NCBI GenBank assembly: GCA_005884115.1 | Contig: VAXW01000005.1 | Coordinates: 372,001-436,000 of the forward strand | Length of the DNA: 64,000 nt | Source of the DNA: Actinomycetota bacterium | GTDB taxonomy: Bacteria; Actinomycetota; Thermoleophilia; Solirubrobacterales; Solirubrobacteraceae | Reading direction: 5' to 3' | In this document: positions 20,331 to 28,144 of the stretch, piece after piece | Layout of the letters: each line of letters begins with the position of its first letter | Position numbering within the stretch: the stretch's first letter is position 1 | Program-made: the position numbers and the translations under genes | The notes under the pieces: generated by a model | Databases searched by the model: none | The model's input: only the letters and a program-made list of their open reading frames with translations | Told to the model about the DNA's origin: nothing

Positions 20331-20825
20331 TCAGCCCGAGCGATCTTCTCTGAAGATCGGCTGCTCCTGCAGGCCGACCTCGGCCAGCGCGCGCTCGCGG
20401 TCGAGGTAGGTCACCAAACGCGTGACCTTGTTCGCGCTGAGATGGAACAGATGCGCTCCTTTCGCCCCCGTCTCGCCGACCTGCACCCCGCTGCGTTTCC
20501 CGCGCCCATGCCAGCGGACCAGAACCAGGATCCGCTCGCTGTCGAGCTCGCGGTACTGCTCTACCTCGGGGTGGAAGTGCTCCCACTCCTTGAGAACATC
20601 CACCCAGCCCTCCGCCAGGCCGGCCAGGCCAGTCCAGCTGCCCGGATTCGGGCCATCGGCGAACACGACCGAGATCAGGGGGTGCGCCCACTCGGACGAG
20701 CTGACGTCCCCGCGCTCCCACTGGGCATAGATCGAGCGAACCAGCTCCAGGTTTGCCGACGTCGCGTGATCGGGCGAGCCCGCGTGCGCAGGCCGGAGAC
20801 GGTCAGCTCGCCGGCTCGGCGGCAA
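20331..20825 (-). CDS. NTF2/SnoaL-like protein
   Basis: 164 aa if the TTG at 20825 is used; the recognisable part begins at NLELVRSIYAQWERGD. The cone fold of the family is seen in HPLISVVFADGPNPGSWTGLAG, ILVLVRWHGRGKRSGV and HLFHLSANKVTRLVTYLDRERALAEVGL. The family covers small-molecule isomerases, cyclases and many uncharacterised proteins. The start is uncertain because no ATG or GTG lies near the conserved N-terminus. A relic of another NTF2-like gene sits immediately upstream and overlaps the TTG. Confidence 0.65.
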   Translation of the reverse strand: MPPSRRADRLRPAHAGSPDHATSANLELVRSIYAQWERGDVSSSEWAHPLISVVFADGPNPGSWTGLAGLAEGWVDVLKEWEHFHPEVEQYRELDSERILVLVRWHGRGKRSGVQVGETGAKGAHLFHLSANKVTRLVTYLDRERALAEVGLQEQPIFREDRSG

Positions 20826-20957
20826 AGATCACCTGTGCGATCTGCGGACCTGCGGACGCAGGTCTCGCTTGAAGTCGGCCACGACCGCATCCATGTCGCC
20901 GCGTTCGACGGCGACGGCGTGTTTCTCGATGTGATCGCGTGTGAGCGCTTCGTCCAT
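20803..20957 (-). pseudogene. Relic of an NTF2-like gene, frameshifted by an 8-bp duplication
   Basis: The ATG at 20957 has a strong Shine-Dalgarno (GGAGGAGAGGG). It starts a convincing N-terminus (MDEALTRDHIEKHAVAVERG, then DMDAVVADFKRDLRPQ) that runs out of frame at two abutting copies of CTGCGGAC (20842-20849, 20850-20857, plus strand). Removing one copy restores ...DLRPQIAQVIFAAEPAS before a stop at 20803. Even repaired, the 48-aa product is much shorter than a normal family member, so the gene has lost its 3' part as well. Confidence 0.6.
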
Positions 20958-21073
20958 CCCTCTCCTCCAATCGGGTCGCGATGGTGGCCTGGCGGATCGT
21001 GGCACATGTCGGCGGGGATCGCCTCGCTTCGGGGATACTTGGCTCGGCGATGGCTTCGGCGAATCCTGAGCGG

Positions 21074-22027
21074 ATGCGCTCGGTCAACGCAGCTGCTGCG
21101 CTGGCCACCGCCGCGACCGCGGTGCTGTTCGCCGGATGCGCAGGCGGGCACCCCAACCGCGTTCCCGACATCGGCAAGCGCTTGCTTCTCAGCGGCTCAA
21201 CTTGGCACTCGCTATCGGCGCGGGAGCGCACGAACATGGCGCGGTACTGCAGGCAGGCAGCCGCCGTCTCGGCAGGCAGGGCCGACCGCATGGCCTCGGC
21301 GCCGATATACAGCGACAGCTATCACGCCGTAACGGCTGTCGACCTCGGTCGTTTGAGCGCCGCGCTGTCCCGGTGGTTCGCGATGCGCGACCATGCGAGC
21401 CAGACGATCCAGCAGGGTTGCACGGCCGTCGCCGCCTCGCTCGCTCAAGTGCGACTGCTCGCGAACGGGCCATACGCGCGCTTTGCGCCGCCCTTGCGCA
21501 ACGGCGGGGGCATCCTCGCCGCGCACTCCACTGCGTCCTCGCTGGACCTGTCGGCTCGAGTGGTACCGCCGCGCGCGCGGCTGCTCGTCAGGCGGGCGCT
21601 CGAACGTGCTCCGAACCACATCGTTTCGCGCGTGCGACGCGGGGGATCATTGGTCAACGTCGAGCTGGAACGAATCCCACTGGGCCGCTCGTTTCTGCGT
21701 CTTGAAGTGATCGGCGACGGTCGGAGCTGGCGTCGGCTCTTGGTGCTCGATCGCGGACCGGCCCCGAGGGGGGCACGGGATCGGCGCGGCCTCGTGCTCC
21801 GTGGCTCGGGCCCGAAGGTACTGCGCTCGCTGAACATTCCGTCTGGATGGTCGGCCGTCACGACGGCGACGGGGGCGCCTCTGACCCTGACGAGCGGCGA
21901 CGCGCTGATCCTCGTGCACGGTCCCGCCGACGGCCGTACACCTATACCGGTTCCCGCCGGCCATTACAGGTGGGTGACTGTCGCAGCCGTCGGCGATTGG
22001 ACGGTGACGCTTGGTCCGTCGGACTAA
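21074..22027 (+). CDS. Putative lipoprotein of unknown function
   Basis: 317 aa from the ATG at 21074 (an ATG at 21050 would add 8 residues). The N-terminus is a lipoprotein signal: MRSVNAAAALATAATAVLF then AGC, so lipidation at the Cys is predicted. The remainder has alternating helical and beta-rich sequence and no family I recognise. It converges on the beta-helix lipoprotein gene with a 4-base overlap at the stops. A link to the neighbouring exopolysaccharide genes is possible but unsupported by sequence. Confidence 0.55.
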   Translation: MRSVNAAAALATAATAVLFAGCAGGHPNRVPDIGKRLLLSGSTWHSLSARERTNMARYCRQAAAVSAGRADRMASAPIYSDSYHAVTAVDLGRLSAALSRWFAMRDHASQTIQQGCTAVAASLAQVRLLANGPYARFAPPLRNGGGILAAHSTASSLDLSARVVPPRARLLVRRALERAPNHIVSRVRRGGSLVNVELERIPLGRSFLRLEVIGDGRSWRRLLVLDRGPAPRGARDRRGLVLRGSGPKVLRSLNIPSGWSAVTTATGAPLTLTSGDALILVHGPADGRTPIPVPAGHYRWVTVAAVGDWTVTLGPSD

Positions 22028-23139
22028 CGTCCCCAGGCCTGGCAGGCGTGCATGCTCGCCGGTGCGGGCGTCGCAGGTACGGGCGTGCCGCGGATGTCGC
22101 TTGGCGAGTATTCGATTCCGCGCTTGGGCGCGGCCACGAGGTTGCCGCTCTCCTGCGCGACCTGCGCGCGCGCGAAGACGAGGCTTTCGACCGCGTTGCC
22201 GGTGAGCGTCACGTCGCGCATCTGCGAGTGCTGTTCGTGCAGCACGATGCTGGGACCGGGCTGCTGGCGAACGATGTTCCCGCTGATCTGCGCGCCGGGC
22301 GTGTCGTAGAGGTCGAGCGCCCAGCCGCGCATGTGCTCGAAGTAGTTGCCCGAGACGACCAGGCCTGGGTATACATCGTCCTTGACGATCATCCCGCGGT
22401 TGGTGTCGTGGAACCAGTTGGCCAGCAGCTGGATGTCGGATGCGCTGCGGTGGACCTGGATCGCGTCGGCGTGCACGCTCGGATCCACCGAGGCGAAGAT
22501 GCCGACGAACTCATCGCCGGTCAGCCGCACCCCCTGCACGTCCCCGACGTGAACGCCGTCCTGGGCGAGATTCGCGAAACATGTGGACTGGATCAGCAGG
22601 TCGCGCGTCAACCCGCCCGGCCGCCGAGCGGAAGCGCCCTCGGCCCATACACCGAAGCCATCGGCCAAACCGCTGCCGCGTAGCGCCACGTCGTGGACGT
22701 ACGCGTGTCGCAAGGCCACGTGGGTCGCGGCGCGGATGACCAGCGCCTGGCCGTGCAGGTCGACGTCGTCCAGGGTCACGTTCTTCGCCGCGTCGCCGAT
22801 GGTCGCACCGCCTGGGAGCTCGACGTGGCGCAGCGCGACGTTGGTGGCGCCGGTCAGGTCGACGCTGGCAAGGCGCGGGCGGCCGCGAACGCCCAACAGC
22901 GTCAGCGGCCGGCGCGGATGCAGGTTGCTCAGATCGACCGGGCCGTAGCGCGCAGCCACGAGCCTCACCAGGCCGCCGCGGCTCAGGATGGCGCGGTGGC
23001 CGCGTAGCGTGCGCAGCGAGATCATCGCACCGGCACCGTGGCTGACCGCAGGCGGATGCGCCTGCGATCGTGCGCGATCGCGTGTGCCACCGCAACCGGA
23101 GACAATCGCGACCGCGAACAGTGCGCAGAGCGCCTTCAT
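22024..23139 (-). CDS. Right-handed beta-helix lipoprotein, polysaccharide lyase/epimerase-like
   Basis: 371 aa. The signal is MKALCALFAVAIVSGC with lipidation predicted at the Cys. From about residue 75 the chain shows beta-helix rungs: VDLTGATNVALRHVEL, NVTLDDVDLHG, HADAIQVHRSASDIQLLANW, GLVVSGNYFEHM, DVTLTGNAVESL. The DAIQ...NWFHDTNRGMIVKDD segment resembles active-site rungs in carbohydrate-acting beta-helix enzymes. Specific catalytic residues cannot be assigned. Its ATG overlaps the epimerase stop (ATGA), so it is the last gene of the GT2-epimerase operon. Trimming or binding of the exported polymer is inferred. Confidence 0.7.
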   Translation of the reverse strand: MKALCALFAVAIVSGCGGTRDRARSQAHPPAVSHGAGAMISLRTLRGHRAILSRGGLVRLVAARYGPVDLSNLHPRRPLTLLGVRGRPRLASVDLTGATNVALRHVELPGGATIGDAAKNVTLDDVDLHGQALVIRAATHVALRHAYVHDVALRGSGLADGFGVWAEGASARRPGGLTRDLLIQSTCFANLAQDGVHVGDVQGVRLTGDEFVGIFASVDPSVHADAIQVHRSASDIQLLANWFHDTNRGMIVKDDVYPGLVVSGNYFEHMRGWALDLYDTPGAQISGNIVRQQPGPSIVLHEQHSQMRDVTLTGNAVESLVFARAQVAQESGNLVAAPKRGIEYSPSDIRGTPVPATPAPASMHACQAWGR

Positions 23140-24824
23140 GTGTCTGACGCAAGCGCCCTGGGACGGCGGCGTCGAATCAACAAGCGCGCGAGTGCCCCGA
23201 TCACCGCGGTCGCGACCAGCAACCAGATGCCGGTGCCGATCACCGACGAGGCCGCGCGATCGACGCGGTGAAGGAGTGGAGCGCGCGACGTGGTGGGACT
23301 GAGGCGTTCTGTGGGACGGCGGCGTCGAATCAACAAGCGCGCGAGTGCCCCGCCGCCGATGACCGCGGCCGCGAGCAGCAACCAGATGCCGGGGCCGATC
23401 ACCGACGAGAGCGCGTGACCGACGCGGTGAAACAGCGGATAGCGCCACCTCGTCGGCCCGGCGGCGATGCGAATGCGCGCACCGGGGACCCTCGCGACGA
23501 GCAGCGGCGAAGAGCCCCGGCCGCTCAGCTCGTTGTCCAGGAACGAGCCGCTCGAAGCCTCGGGCGAGGGTTCAACGAAAATCCCGTGCGCTCTCATACC
23601 GGCGATCGTGTTGTCGACGACCCACGAGCTCACGGCTCGCTCCACTCGGATCCCGGTCGGCAGGTTCTCGATGTCATTGCCGAGCACCCGCGTGCCGGTG
23701 GTGGGGGCGATCAGGAAGATCCCGAACGCCGTCGCGCGCGCGATGTGGTTGTCCGCGAGGGTGTCGCCGCGCGAGGGGCCATAGACGCGAATTCCGACTT
23801 GGCCACCCGTGATCGTGTTGCGCGAGACCAGGTTGCCGCCAGAGCCGTCGAGTGAGATGCCCACCAGCCGATTGCCGATCAGGCGGTTGCCCGTGACGAC
23901 GTTGTCGCGCGAAGGGCCATCAGCGGCCTTGCCGTCGTCGAGCACGATGCCATGCCACCCATTGTGGGCGCTCACGTTGTCCACGATCACGTTGTCATCG
24001 CAGAACCGCGAGAAGATGATCCCATGCACGCCGTTGCCGGCGGCGTAGTCGTGCGCGACCAGGAAGTGGTCGGAGTTATCGTGCGGGTCGAGGCCGTAGA
24101 CCTTGTTGTTGAGGAAGCGGTCGTGCAGCCAGCGCATGCCGACGGCGTTGTAGCTATAGGCGCCGAAGTAGTTGTTGCGGAACGTGGATTCGACCATATC
24201 GCCAGTGCCACGTGGCTGGCGATAGTCGGAGACCACCGCCACGCCGGATACGACCCCTTGGTAGAAGCCGAGGCTCTCGAAGGTCGTCATGCGGGCATCG
24301 AGTCGGCCGCCGTCGATGCTCGATACCGAGGAGCGCCCGTCGGCGATGGTTCGGTCGGGTCGATCGCGGGTGGGATCCCACGACGTCACGACCAGCGCGC
24401 GACCTGGCGCGCCGACGAAGCGCAAGTCCGCGCCATAGGCTGCGATCGTCGCATAGCGCCGTGGACTGCTGAGCAGCCTCAGCTGACGCACCGCTGGTGC
24501 CGCGATCGTCAGCTGCGCGCCGCGCGTGACCACGACTGTTCGCCGCACCGTCCATATTCCCCGCGGTCCTCGTTCTATGTCACGCGGGTCCGCGGCGTGC
24601 AGGTCGGCAAGGGAGGCATCATGCGGCACGACGAGCACGGCAAGGCCGTGCAGCTGGGTCGCGGTCGGTCGGGATACATCGAGGCGAGCGGCAGCCCGAA
24701 TCGCGCTGCCAAGACGGGCAGTCGCCGCCTCCTGCGCGGCGTCGTACTGCGCGAAGGCGGCCCCGGGGATGATCGAGACGGACGCGAGCGCCAACAGCGG
24801 CATTAGACGCGCGATGCAGCGCAA
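23136..24824 (-). CDS. AlgG-like mannuronan C5-epimerase family protein with duplicated membrane anchor
   Basis: 562 aa from the TTG at 24824, one base after the GT2 stop with GAGG 6 bases upstream; ATGs at 24863 or 24803 are alternatives. A signal peptide (LMPLLALASVSIIPGAAFA) precedes a beta-helix region. It contains VYGLDPHDNSDHFLVAHD with the DPHD motif of AlgG/AlgE epimerases (246-249), then GVHGIIFSRFCDDN, matching AlgG's HGII.SR segment. The C-terminus has two near-identical anchors, each a helix ending in RLLIRRRRP. C5-epimerases convert mannuronate to guluronate in polymer. Here the enzyme is presumably tethered outside the membrane; the polymer is inferred. Confidence 0.72.
   Translation of the reverse strand: MRCIARLMPLLALASVSIIPGAAFAQYDAAQEAATARLGSAIRAAARLDVSRPTATQLHGLAVLVVPHDASLADLHAADPRDIERGPRGIWTVRRTVVVTRGAQLTIAAPAVRQLRLLSSPRRYATIAAYGADLRFVGAPGRALVVTSWDPTRDRPDRTIADGRSSVSSIDGGRLDARMTTFESLGFYQGVVSGVAVVSDYRQPRGTGDMVESTFRNNYFGAYSYNAVGMRWLHDRFLNNKVYGLDPHDNSDHFLVAHDYAAGNGVHGIIFSRFCDDNVIVDNVSAHNGWHGIVLDDGKAADGPSRDNVVTGNRLIGNRLVGISLDGSGGNLVSRNTITGGQVGIRVYGPSRGDTLADNHIARATAFGIFLIAPTTGTRVLGNDIENLPTGIRVERAVSSWVVDNTIAGMRAHGIFVEPSPEASSGSFLDNELSGRGSSPLLVARVPGARIRIAAGPTRWRYPLFHRVGHALSSVIGPGIWLLLAAAVIGGGALARLLIRRRRPTERLSPTTSRAPLLHRVDRAASSVIGTGIWLLVATAVIGALARLLIRRRRPRALASDT
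23160..23439. repeat. In-frame tandem duplication of the epimerase C-terminal anchor
   Basis: Two copies of a roughly 120-bp unit start at 23160 and 23313, offset by 153 bp (51 codons). The first 39 bases are identical, and the rest differ by a 6-base gap and scattered substitutions. Each encodes a hydrophobic helix (GIWLLxAxAVIG) and RLLIRRRRP. The near-identity suggests a fairly recent duplication. Confidence 0.85.
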
Positions 24825-24825
24825 G

Positions 24826-26145
24826 CTACGCCTCTGCCTCCTGGAGCACGCGAACGCCCTCATGGTCCCACTGCGCCATCGCGTGCGCGTCGAGACTGCC
24901 GGCGGCCTGACCGGCCGCGACGGCCTTGCCCGCCTCGCGCGTGATCCACGCGTGTTTGTTCATCGTCAAGAACGTGTAGAACCTGATAAGCGTGAAGCCG
25001 CCCAGGATCAGGACGGTCATGAACGGCACCAGTAGGAGGTTGCGCGGGTTGTGGCGCAGGTGGTCGAATGCCCGCAGCCCGCGGCCGAACATCACCCACG
25101 CGATCCAGGCGCCCGCGGCGAGAAGATCGCCGCGAATGAGCGCGAGCAGCGTGAAGCCGTAGCCGACGCACAGGGACAGCGGTGCCAGCAGGCTCTGCAG
25201 CACCGAGACTCGCGTGATCATGGGCTGGCGAAACAGCCAGCGCTTGTAGATCGCCGTGAGGTAGCAGCGATAGCTGTTGCGCGACCAGCGAATCCGCTGG
25301 GCGAAGAATGCACGCGCCGTGTCAGGCATCATCGTCCAGGCGAGGGCGCTCTGCTGGTGCACGCACTTCCAACCAGCACGCAGGACGAGCCAGGTCAGAC
25401 GACCGTCGTCGCCCGCGATGCACCGCCGGCCGAGGAAGACCTCGTCGACGAGTTCCGGTAGGACGGGGAGCAGGATGCTTCGTCGGTAGGCCACCGTGCG
25501 ACCCGAGAGGCACGAGACGCCCCCACGGCGGCTCATCGCCGGGACGTAGCAGAGGTAGCGCGAATCGAGCAGCCAATCGGCCGCGCGCCGCCACAGCGAG
25601 GAGTAGGGGTCGAGCACTCGCTGGCGAGTGCCCACGCCGCCGACCTGCGTGTCTGCAAAGGGCCTTAGGACCTCGCTGAGCAGATCGGGCTCCCACAGCG
25701 TGTCGGAATCCGAGAGCACGACGATCTCGTGCGACGCTGAGCGAATGCCCAGGTCGAGGCAGTCACGCTTCGCCGTCTTGACGGAGGGCAGGATGCGGAC
25801 GTCGGCGTCGAGCAGGTGAGCGAGGGCGCACGCGCGCTCCCGGTTGTACGCCTCGTCGACCGGCATCACGATCACGATCTCCTCGGCGCCCGCGGCGACC
25901 CACGAGCGAACCGCGTTCGCGAGGATCTCCGGATCCTCGCGATACGCCGGCACCACGACGCTCACGGGAGCATCGAAGTCATCCAGATGCGGCCGGTAGC
26001 ACGCCGCTAGCAACCGACGCGCGAGCCATACGATCCAGCTGACCACGCCGAGGAAGCCGAACGGAAGCCAGACATCGAGCAGACGCTGACTGCTACCGGG
26101 CAGTCGGATCGTCGCGGCATGCGCGAGCGCCGTACAGGGATCCAC
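24826..26145 (-). CDS. Membrane processive family 2 glycosyltransferase (Alg8/HasA-like polysaccharide synthase)
   Basis: 439 aa, GTG start with TTAGGAGA 8 bases upstream. An N-terminal helix (LPFGFLGVVSWIVWLA) precedes the GT-A domain: VVVPAYRE, VLSDSDT (Asp146/Asp148), the GDD acceptor site (245-247) and QRIRW (283-287), the QxxRW hallmark of processive synthases. Three or more helices follow (SLLAPLSLCVGYGFTLLAL, AAGAWIAWVMFG, LLLVPFMTVLILGGF). Such enzymes polymerise and extrude cellulose, hyaluronan or mannuronan. The next gene encodes an AlgG-like epimerase, favouring a uronate polymer. No PilZ or other c-di-GMP domain is visible. Confidence 0.82.
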   Translation of the reverse strand: MDPCTALAHAATIRLPGSSQRLLDVWLPFGFLGVVSWIVWLARRLLAACYRPHLDDFDAPVSVVVPAYREDPEILANAVRSWVAAGAEEIVIVMPVDEAYNRERACALAHLLDADVRILPSVKTAKRDCLDLGIRSASHEIVVLSDSDTLWEPDLLSEVLRPFADTQVGGVGTRQRVLDPYSSLWRRAADWLLDSRYLCYVPAMSRRGGVSCLSGRTVAYRRSILLPVLPELVDEVFLGRRCIAGDDGRLTWLVLRAGWKCVHQQSALAWTMMPDTARAFFAQRIRWSRNSYRCYLTAIYKRWLFRQPMITRVSVLQSLLAPLSLCVGYGFTLLALIRGDLLAAGAWIAWVMFGRGLRAFDHLRHNPRNLLLVPFMTVLILGGFTLIRFYTFLTMNKHAWITREAGKAVAAGQAAGSLDAHAMAQWDHEGVRVLQEAEA

Positions 26146-26189
26146 CCCTAAGTCTCCTAATCATCCGTGACGCCTCATGGCCCCGCCCG

Positions 26190-26209
26190 TGAGACGCTTC
26201 ATCGTCTCA
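26190..26209. promoter_or_regulatory. Leader hairpin upstream of the GT2 operon
   Basis: TGAGACG and CGTCTCA form a perfect 7-bp stem with a 6-base loop, 45 to 64 bases before the GT2 start. It would lie in the mRNA leader if transcription starts upstream. A regulatory role is only a suggestion. Confidence 0.3.
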
Positions 26210-26457
26210 GCCCGTAGGAGAGTACTTCTTCGACCCACTCGTTGCAAAGCGACCGATGTCCCAACTCGCTTCGCCTCCCGTCGAGTCCGGTGACATCGTC
26301 GCCGCACAACGTCTGCTCGGGGACTCGAGCGTCACCTTTCACTCTCCCAAGATCACGCGATTGGGCAGACTCCCGCGACTTCTTGGCTGCTCGATGGCGC
26401 TAGGGAGTCGACTCAGCGACGCGCCGGGAGGAGCACCGGCGCGATCTACCGGCTAGG

Positions 26458-26513
26458 CATCTCCGCTAGCTCGACGCGATACCCGTCGAGCTAGCGGACG
26501 GTTTGCAACTCAT
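26458..26513 (-). repeat. VOC 3'-end repeat, copy A, with 15-bp inverted repeat
   Basis: On the minus strand this copy reads AGTTGCAAACCGTCC, a TAG codon, then LDGYRVELAEM. It matches copy C over about 38 bases with two differences. It also contains a perfect 15-bp inverted repeat (26462-26476 and 26484-26498) around a 7-base loop. Confidence 0.65.
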
Positions 26514-26532
26514 ACGCGCTCGCTGCTCAGCG

Positions 26533-26558
26533 CATCTCAGGTATCTCAAAGGAACATG
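26533..26558 (-). repeat. Possible deletion copy of the VOC 3'-end repeat (A')
   Basis: The minus strand reads CATGTTCCTTT joined directly to GAGATACCTGAGATG. Copy D has the same two ends separated by about 29 bases. It could be an internally deleted copy, but it is short enough for chance. Confidence 0.3.
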
Positions 26559-26619
26559 AGCATGCATGTGGGAGACCGCGCAAAGCCTCGGCGTGCGTCG
26601 CGCGCTACGTTCTAGCGTC

Positions 26620-27072
26620 ATGTACCGCGCCCTCGTGCGGCGACGCGTAGTCGCGATCTTCGGCGCCCTCAGCCGTGGGGACTACGAGCTGGCCCTCGAG
26701 GGGATGGCCGATGACGTCCACCACGTTTTCGCCGGCGAGTCTGCGCTTGGCGGCGAGCGCCACAGCCGCGACGCCGTGCGGGTCTGGTTCGAGCGACTGT
26801 TCCGTCTGTATGACGAGCTGCGTTTCGAGGTCGGGCAGGTGATCGTCTCGGGCCCGCCCTGGAATGTGGCCGTCGGCGTGGAATGGCTTGCTCACGCTCG
26901 CCCGAAGGCCGGCGAGCCTTACGAGAACGAAGGCTTTCACCTGATCAACATCCGCCGCGGCAGAGTCGCGTACTTTCACGCCTACGAGGACAGCCAGAAG
27001 GTCGCCGACGCCTGCCGCCAGATGGCCGAGGCAGGGATAGCGGAGGCTGCCGCCGCGCCGATCGTCGACTGA
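26620..27072 (+). CDS. NTF2/SnoaL-like protein
   Basis: 150 aa from the ATG at 26620, which places VVAIFGALSRGDYELALEGM at the N-terminus as usual. Other family features are DDVHHVFAGESALGGERHSR, VAVGVEWLAHARPKAG and GFHLINIRRGRVAYFHAYED. Function is unknown. It lies between VOC 3'-end repeat copies A and B in the accessory stretch. Confidence 0.7.
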   Translation: MYRALVRRRVVAIFGALSRGDYELALEGMADDVHHVFAGESALGGERHSRDAVRVWFERLFRLYDELRFEVGQVIVSGPPWNVAVGVEWLAHARPKAGEPYENEGFHLINIRRGRVAYFHAYEDSQKVADACRQMAEAGIAEAAAAPIVD

Positions 27073-27103
27073 CGTCCCCAGCCGTAGGGAGCTGGGCTCC
27101 TAT

Positions 27104-27160
27104 CCCATCTCCAATATCTCGACCCTGTAGCCATCGACCTATTGGACGATTTGCAACTCA
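27104..27160 (-). repeat. VOC 3'-end repeat, copy B
   Basis: The minus strand reads GAGTTGCAAATCGTCC, a TAG codon, then VDGYRVEILEMG and a stop. It shares an identical 21-base block (GATGGCTACAGGGTCGAGAT plus A) with copy D. The internal stop is at the same place as in copies A and C. Confidence 0.65.
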
Positions 27161-27249
27161 TCCGATCCGCCAGGGACTGACAGAGTCCGCGGGGCGCGGC
27201 CGCGTAGCTGAGCGCCCCCGAAGCCCCCAGGCCGCGATCGCGCCTACAG

Positions 27250-27308
27250 CTAGCTCACCTCGAGGATCTCGACGCGATAGCCGTCGAGCTAGTGGACGGT
27301 TTGCAACT
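27250..27308 (-). repeat. VOC 3'-end repeat, copy C
   Basis: The minus strand reads AGTTGCAAACCGTCC, a TAG codon, then LDGYRVEILEVS and a stop. A 7-bp inverted repeat (27268-27274 / 27282-27288) with a 7-base loop corresponds to the longer palindrome in copy A. It lies 45 bases before the methyltransferase gene. Confidence 0.65.
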
Positions 27309-27352
27309 GTGCGCGCAAGCCGCCGAGGCTAGGCGCGTAGCATGGGCTCTCC

Positions 27353-27973
27353 GTGAGTTCACGAGGTGCCGAAACCGACCCTTGGGACATACGGAGCAGA
27401 GTTCGACTTGCGCTCTCTCTACGGGTCTTGCCGGCGAGGGTCGCCCGCTTCGCGTGGCGCGCGAACGGGTGCGCGCGCGGCATCGGCGACGACTTTAGTC
27501 TGACGTCCGCGGTCCGGCCCGCCGAGCTCGCCGAGCTGCTATCGATCGCCCGCGGGCGTGGGGCGGTGGTCGAGCTCGGGACCGGCACTGCATGGAGCGC
27601 GATCGCGCTGGCCTTGGATGACGGCGCGCGCCGCGTCATCAGCTATGACTCCTTTGTGCGGCACGATCGCGACGCCTATCTGGGTCTCGCCGGAGGTCGA
27701 GTGCGCGATCGCATCGAGCTGCGCAATGAGCCGGACAGCAACGGGCCGCGCGCGGGCGATCCGCCCGTCGAGCTGCTGTTCATCGACTCATCCCACGATT
27801 GTGAGTCGGTCCTCGCGGCGTTTCGCGCGTGGCGCACCGCGCTCGCGCCGGGCGCCGTCGTCGTGTTTCACGACTACGACCACCCTGGGTACCCCGGCGT
27901 TCGCGATGCGGTCGTCGAGCTCGGGCTCGTGGGGAGACGGATCGGTGGGTTGTTCGCGTGGCGCGCGCCGTGA
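27353..27973 (+). CDS. Class I SAM-dependent methyltransferase-like protein
   Basis: 206 aa from the GTG at 27353. Motif I is VVELGTGTAWSAIALAL (about residues 70-86). Later come VELLFIDSSHDCESV and GAVVVFHDYDHPGYPGVRDAV, the layout of the Methyltransf_24 group. A 50-residue helical N-terminal region precedes it. Acceptor is unknown. It lies between repeat copies C and D. Confidence 0.7.
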   Translation: MSSRGAETDPWDIRSRVRLALSLRVLPARVARFAWRANGCARGIGDDFSLTSAVRPAELAELLSIARGRGAVVELGTGTAWSAIALALDDGARRVISYDSFVRHDRDAYLGLAGGRVRDRIELRNEPDSNGPRAGDPPVELLFIDSSHDCESVLAAFRAWRTALAPGAVVVFHDYDHPGYPGVRDAVVELGLVGRRIGGLFAWRAP

Positions 27974-28015
27974 GTGCGTCGGCCTAGCGCGGATGTGTCG
28001 CTGCGCTACTCGCGT

Positions 28016-28066
28016 GGCATCTCGAGTATCTCGACCCTGTAGCCATCGGGTTTGGTACGAAAGGAA
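28016..28066 (-). repeat. VOC 3'-end repeat, copy D
   Basis: The minus strand encodes VSFRTKPDGYRVEILEM followed by PRE and a stop. Residues match the last 20 codons of a VOC glyoxalase, with no internal stop. It follows the methyltransferase gene and precedes the NTF2 gene at 28145. Confidence 0.65.
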
Positions 28067-28144
28067 ACATGCGAGCGCGTTCCCCGCATCCCTACGCGGG
28101 CTCCTGCGAAACCGCCAAAATGCGCGATGTGGCAGGCTTGGTCG

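Larger units (their letters stand above)
26146..26619. other. Intergenic region upstream of the polysaccharide operon
   Basis: 474 bases without a convincing gene. It holds the GT2 Shine-Dalgarno, a 7-bp hairpin (26190-26209), VOC 3'-end repeats (26458-26513 and probably 26533-26558) and a 15-bp inverted repeat. A 66-codon ORF at 26256-26456 has no credible ribosome site or family. Confidence 0.6.

Noticed and set aside
26256..26456. 66-codon plus-strand ORF upstream of the accessory genes
   Set aside because: No credible ribosome site, family or start context.
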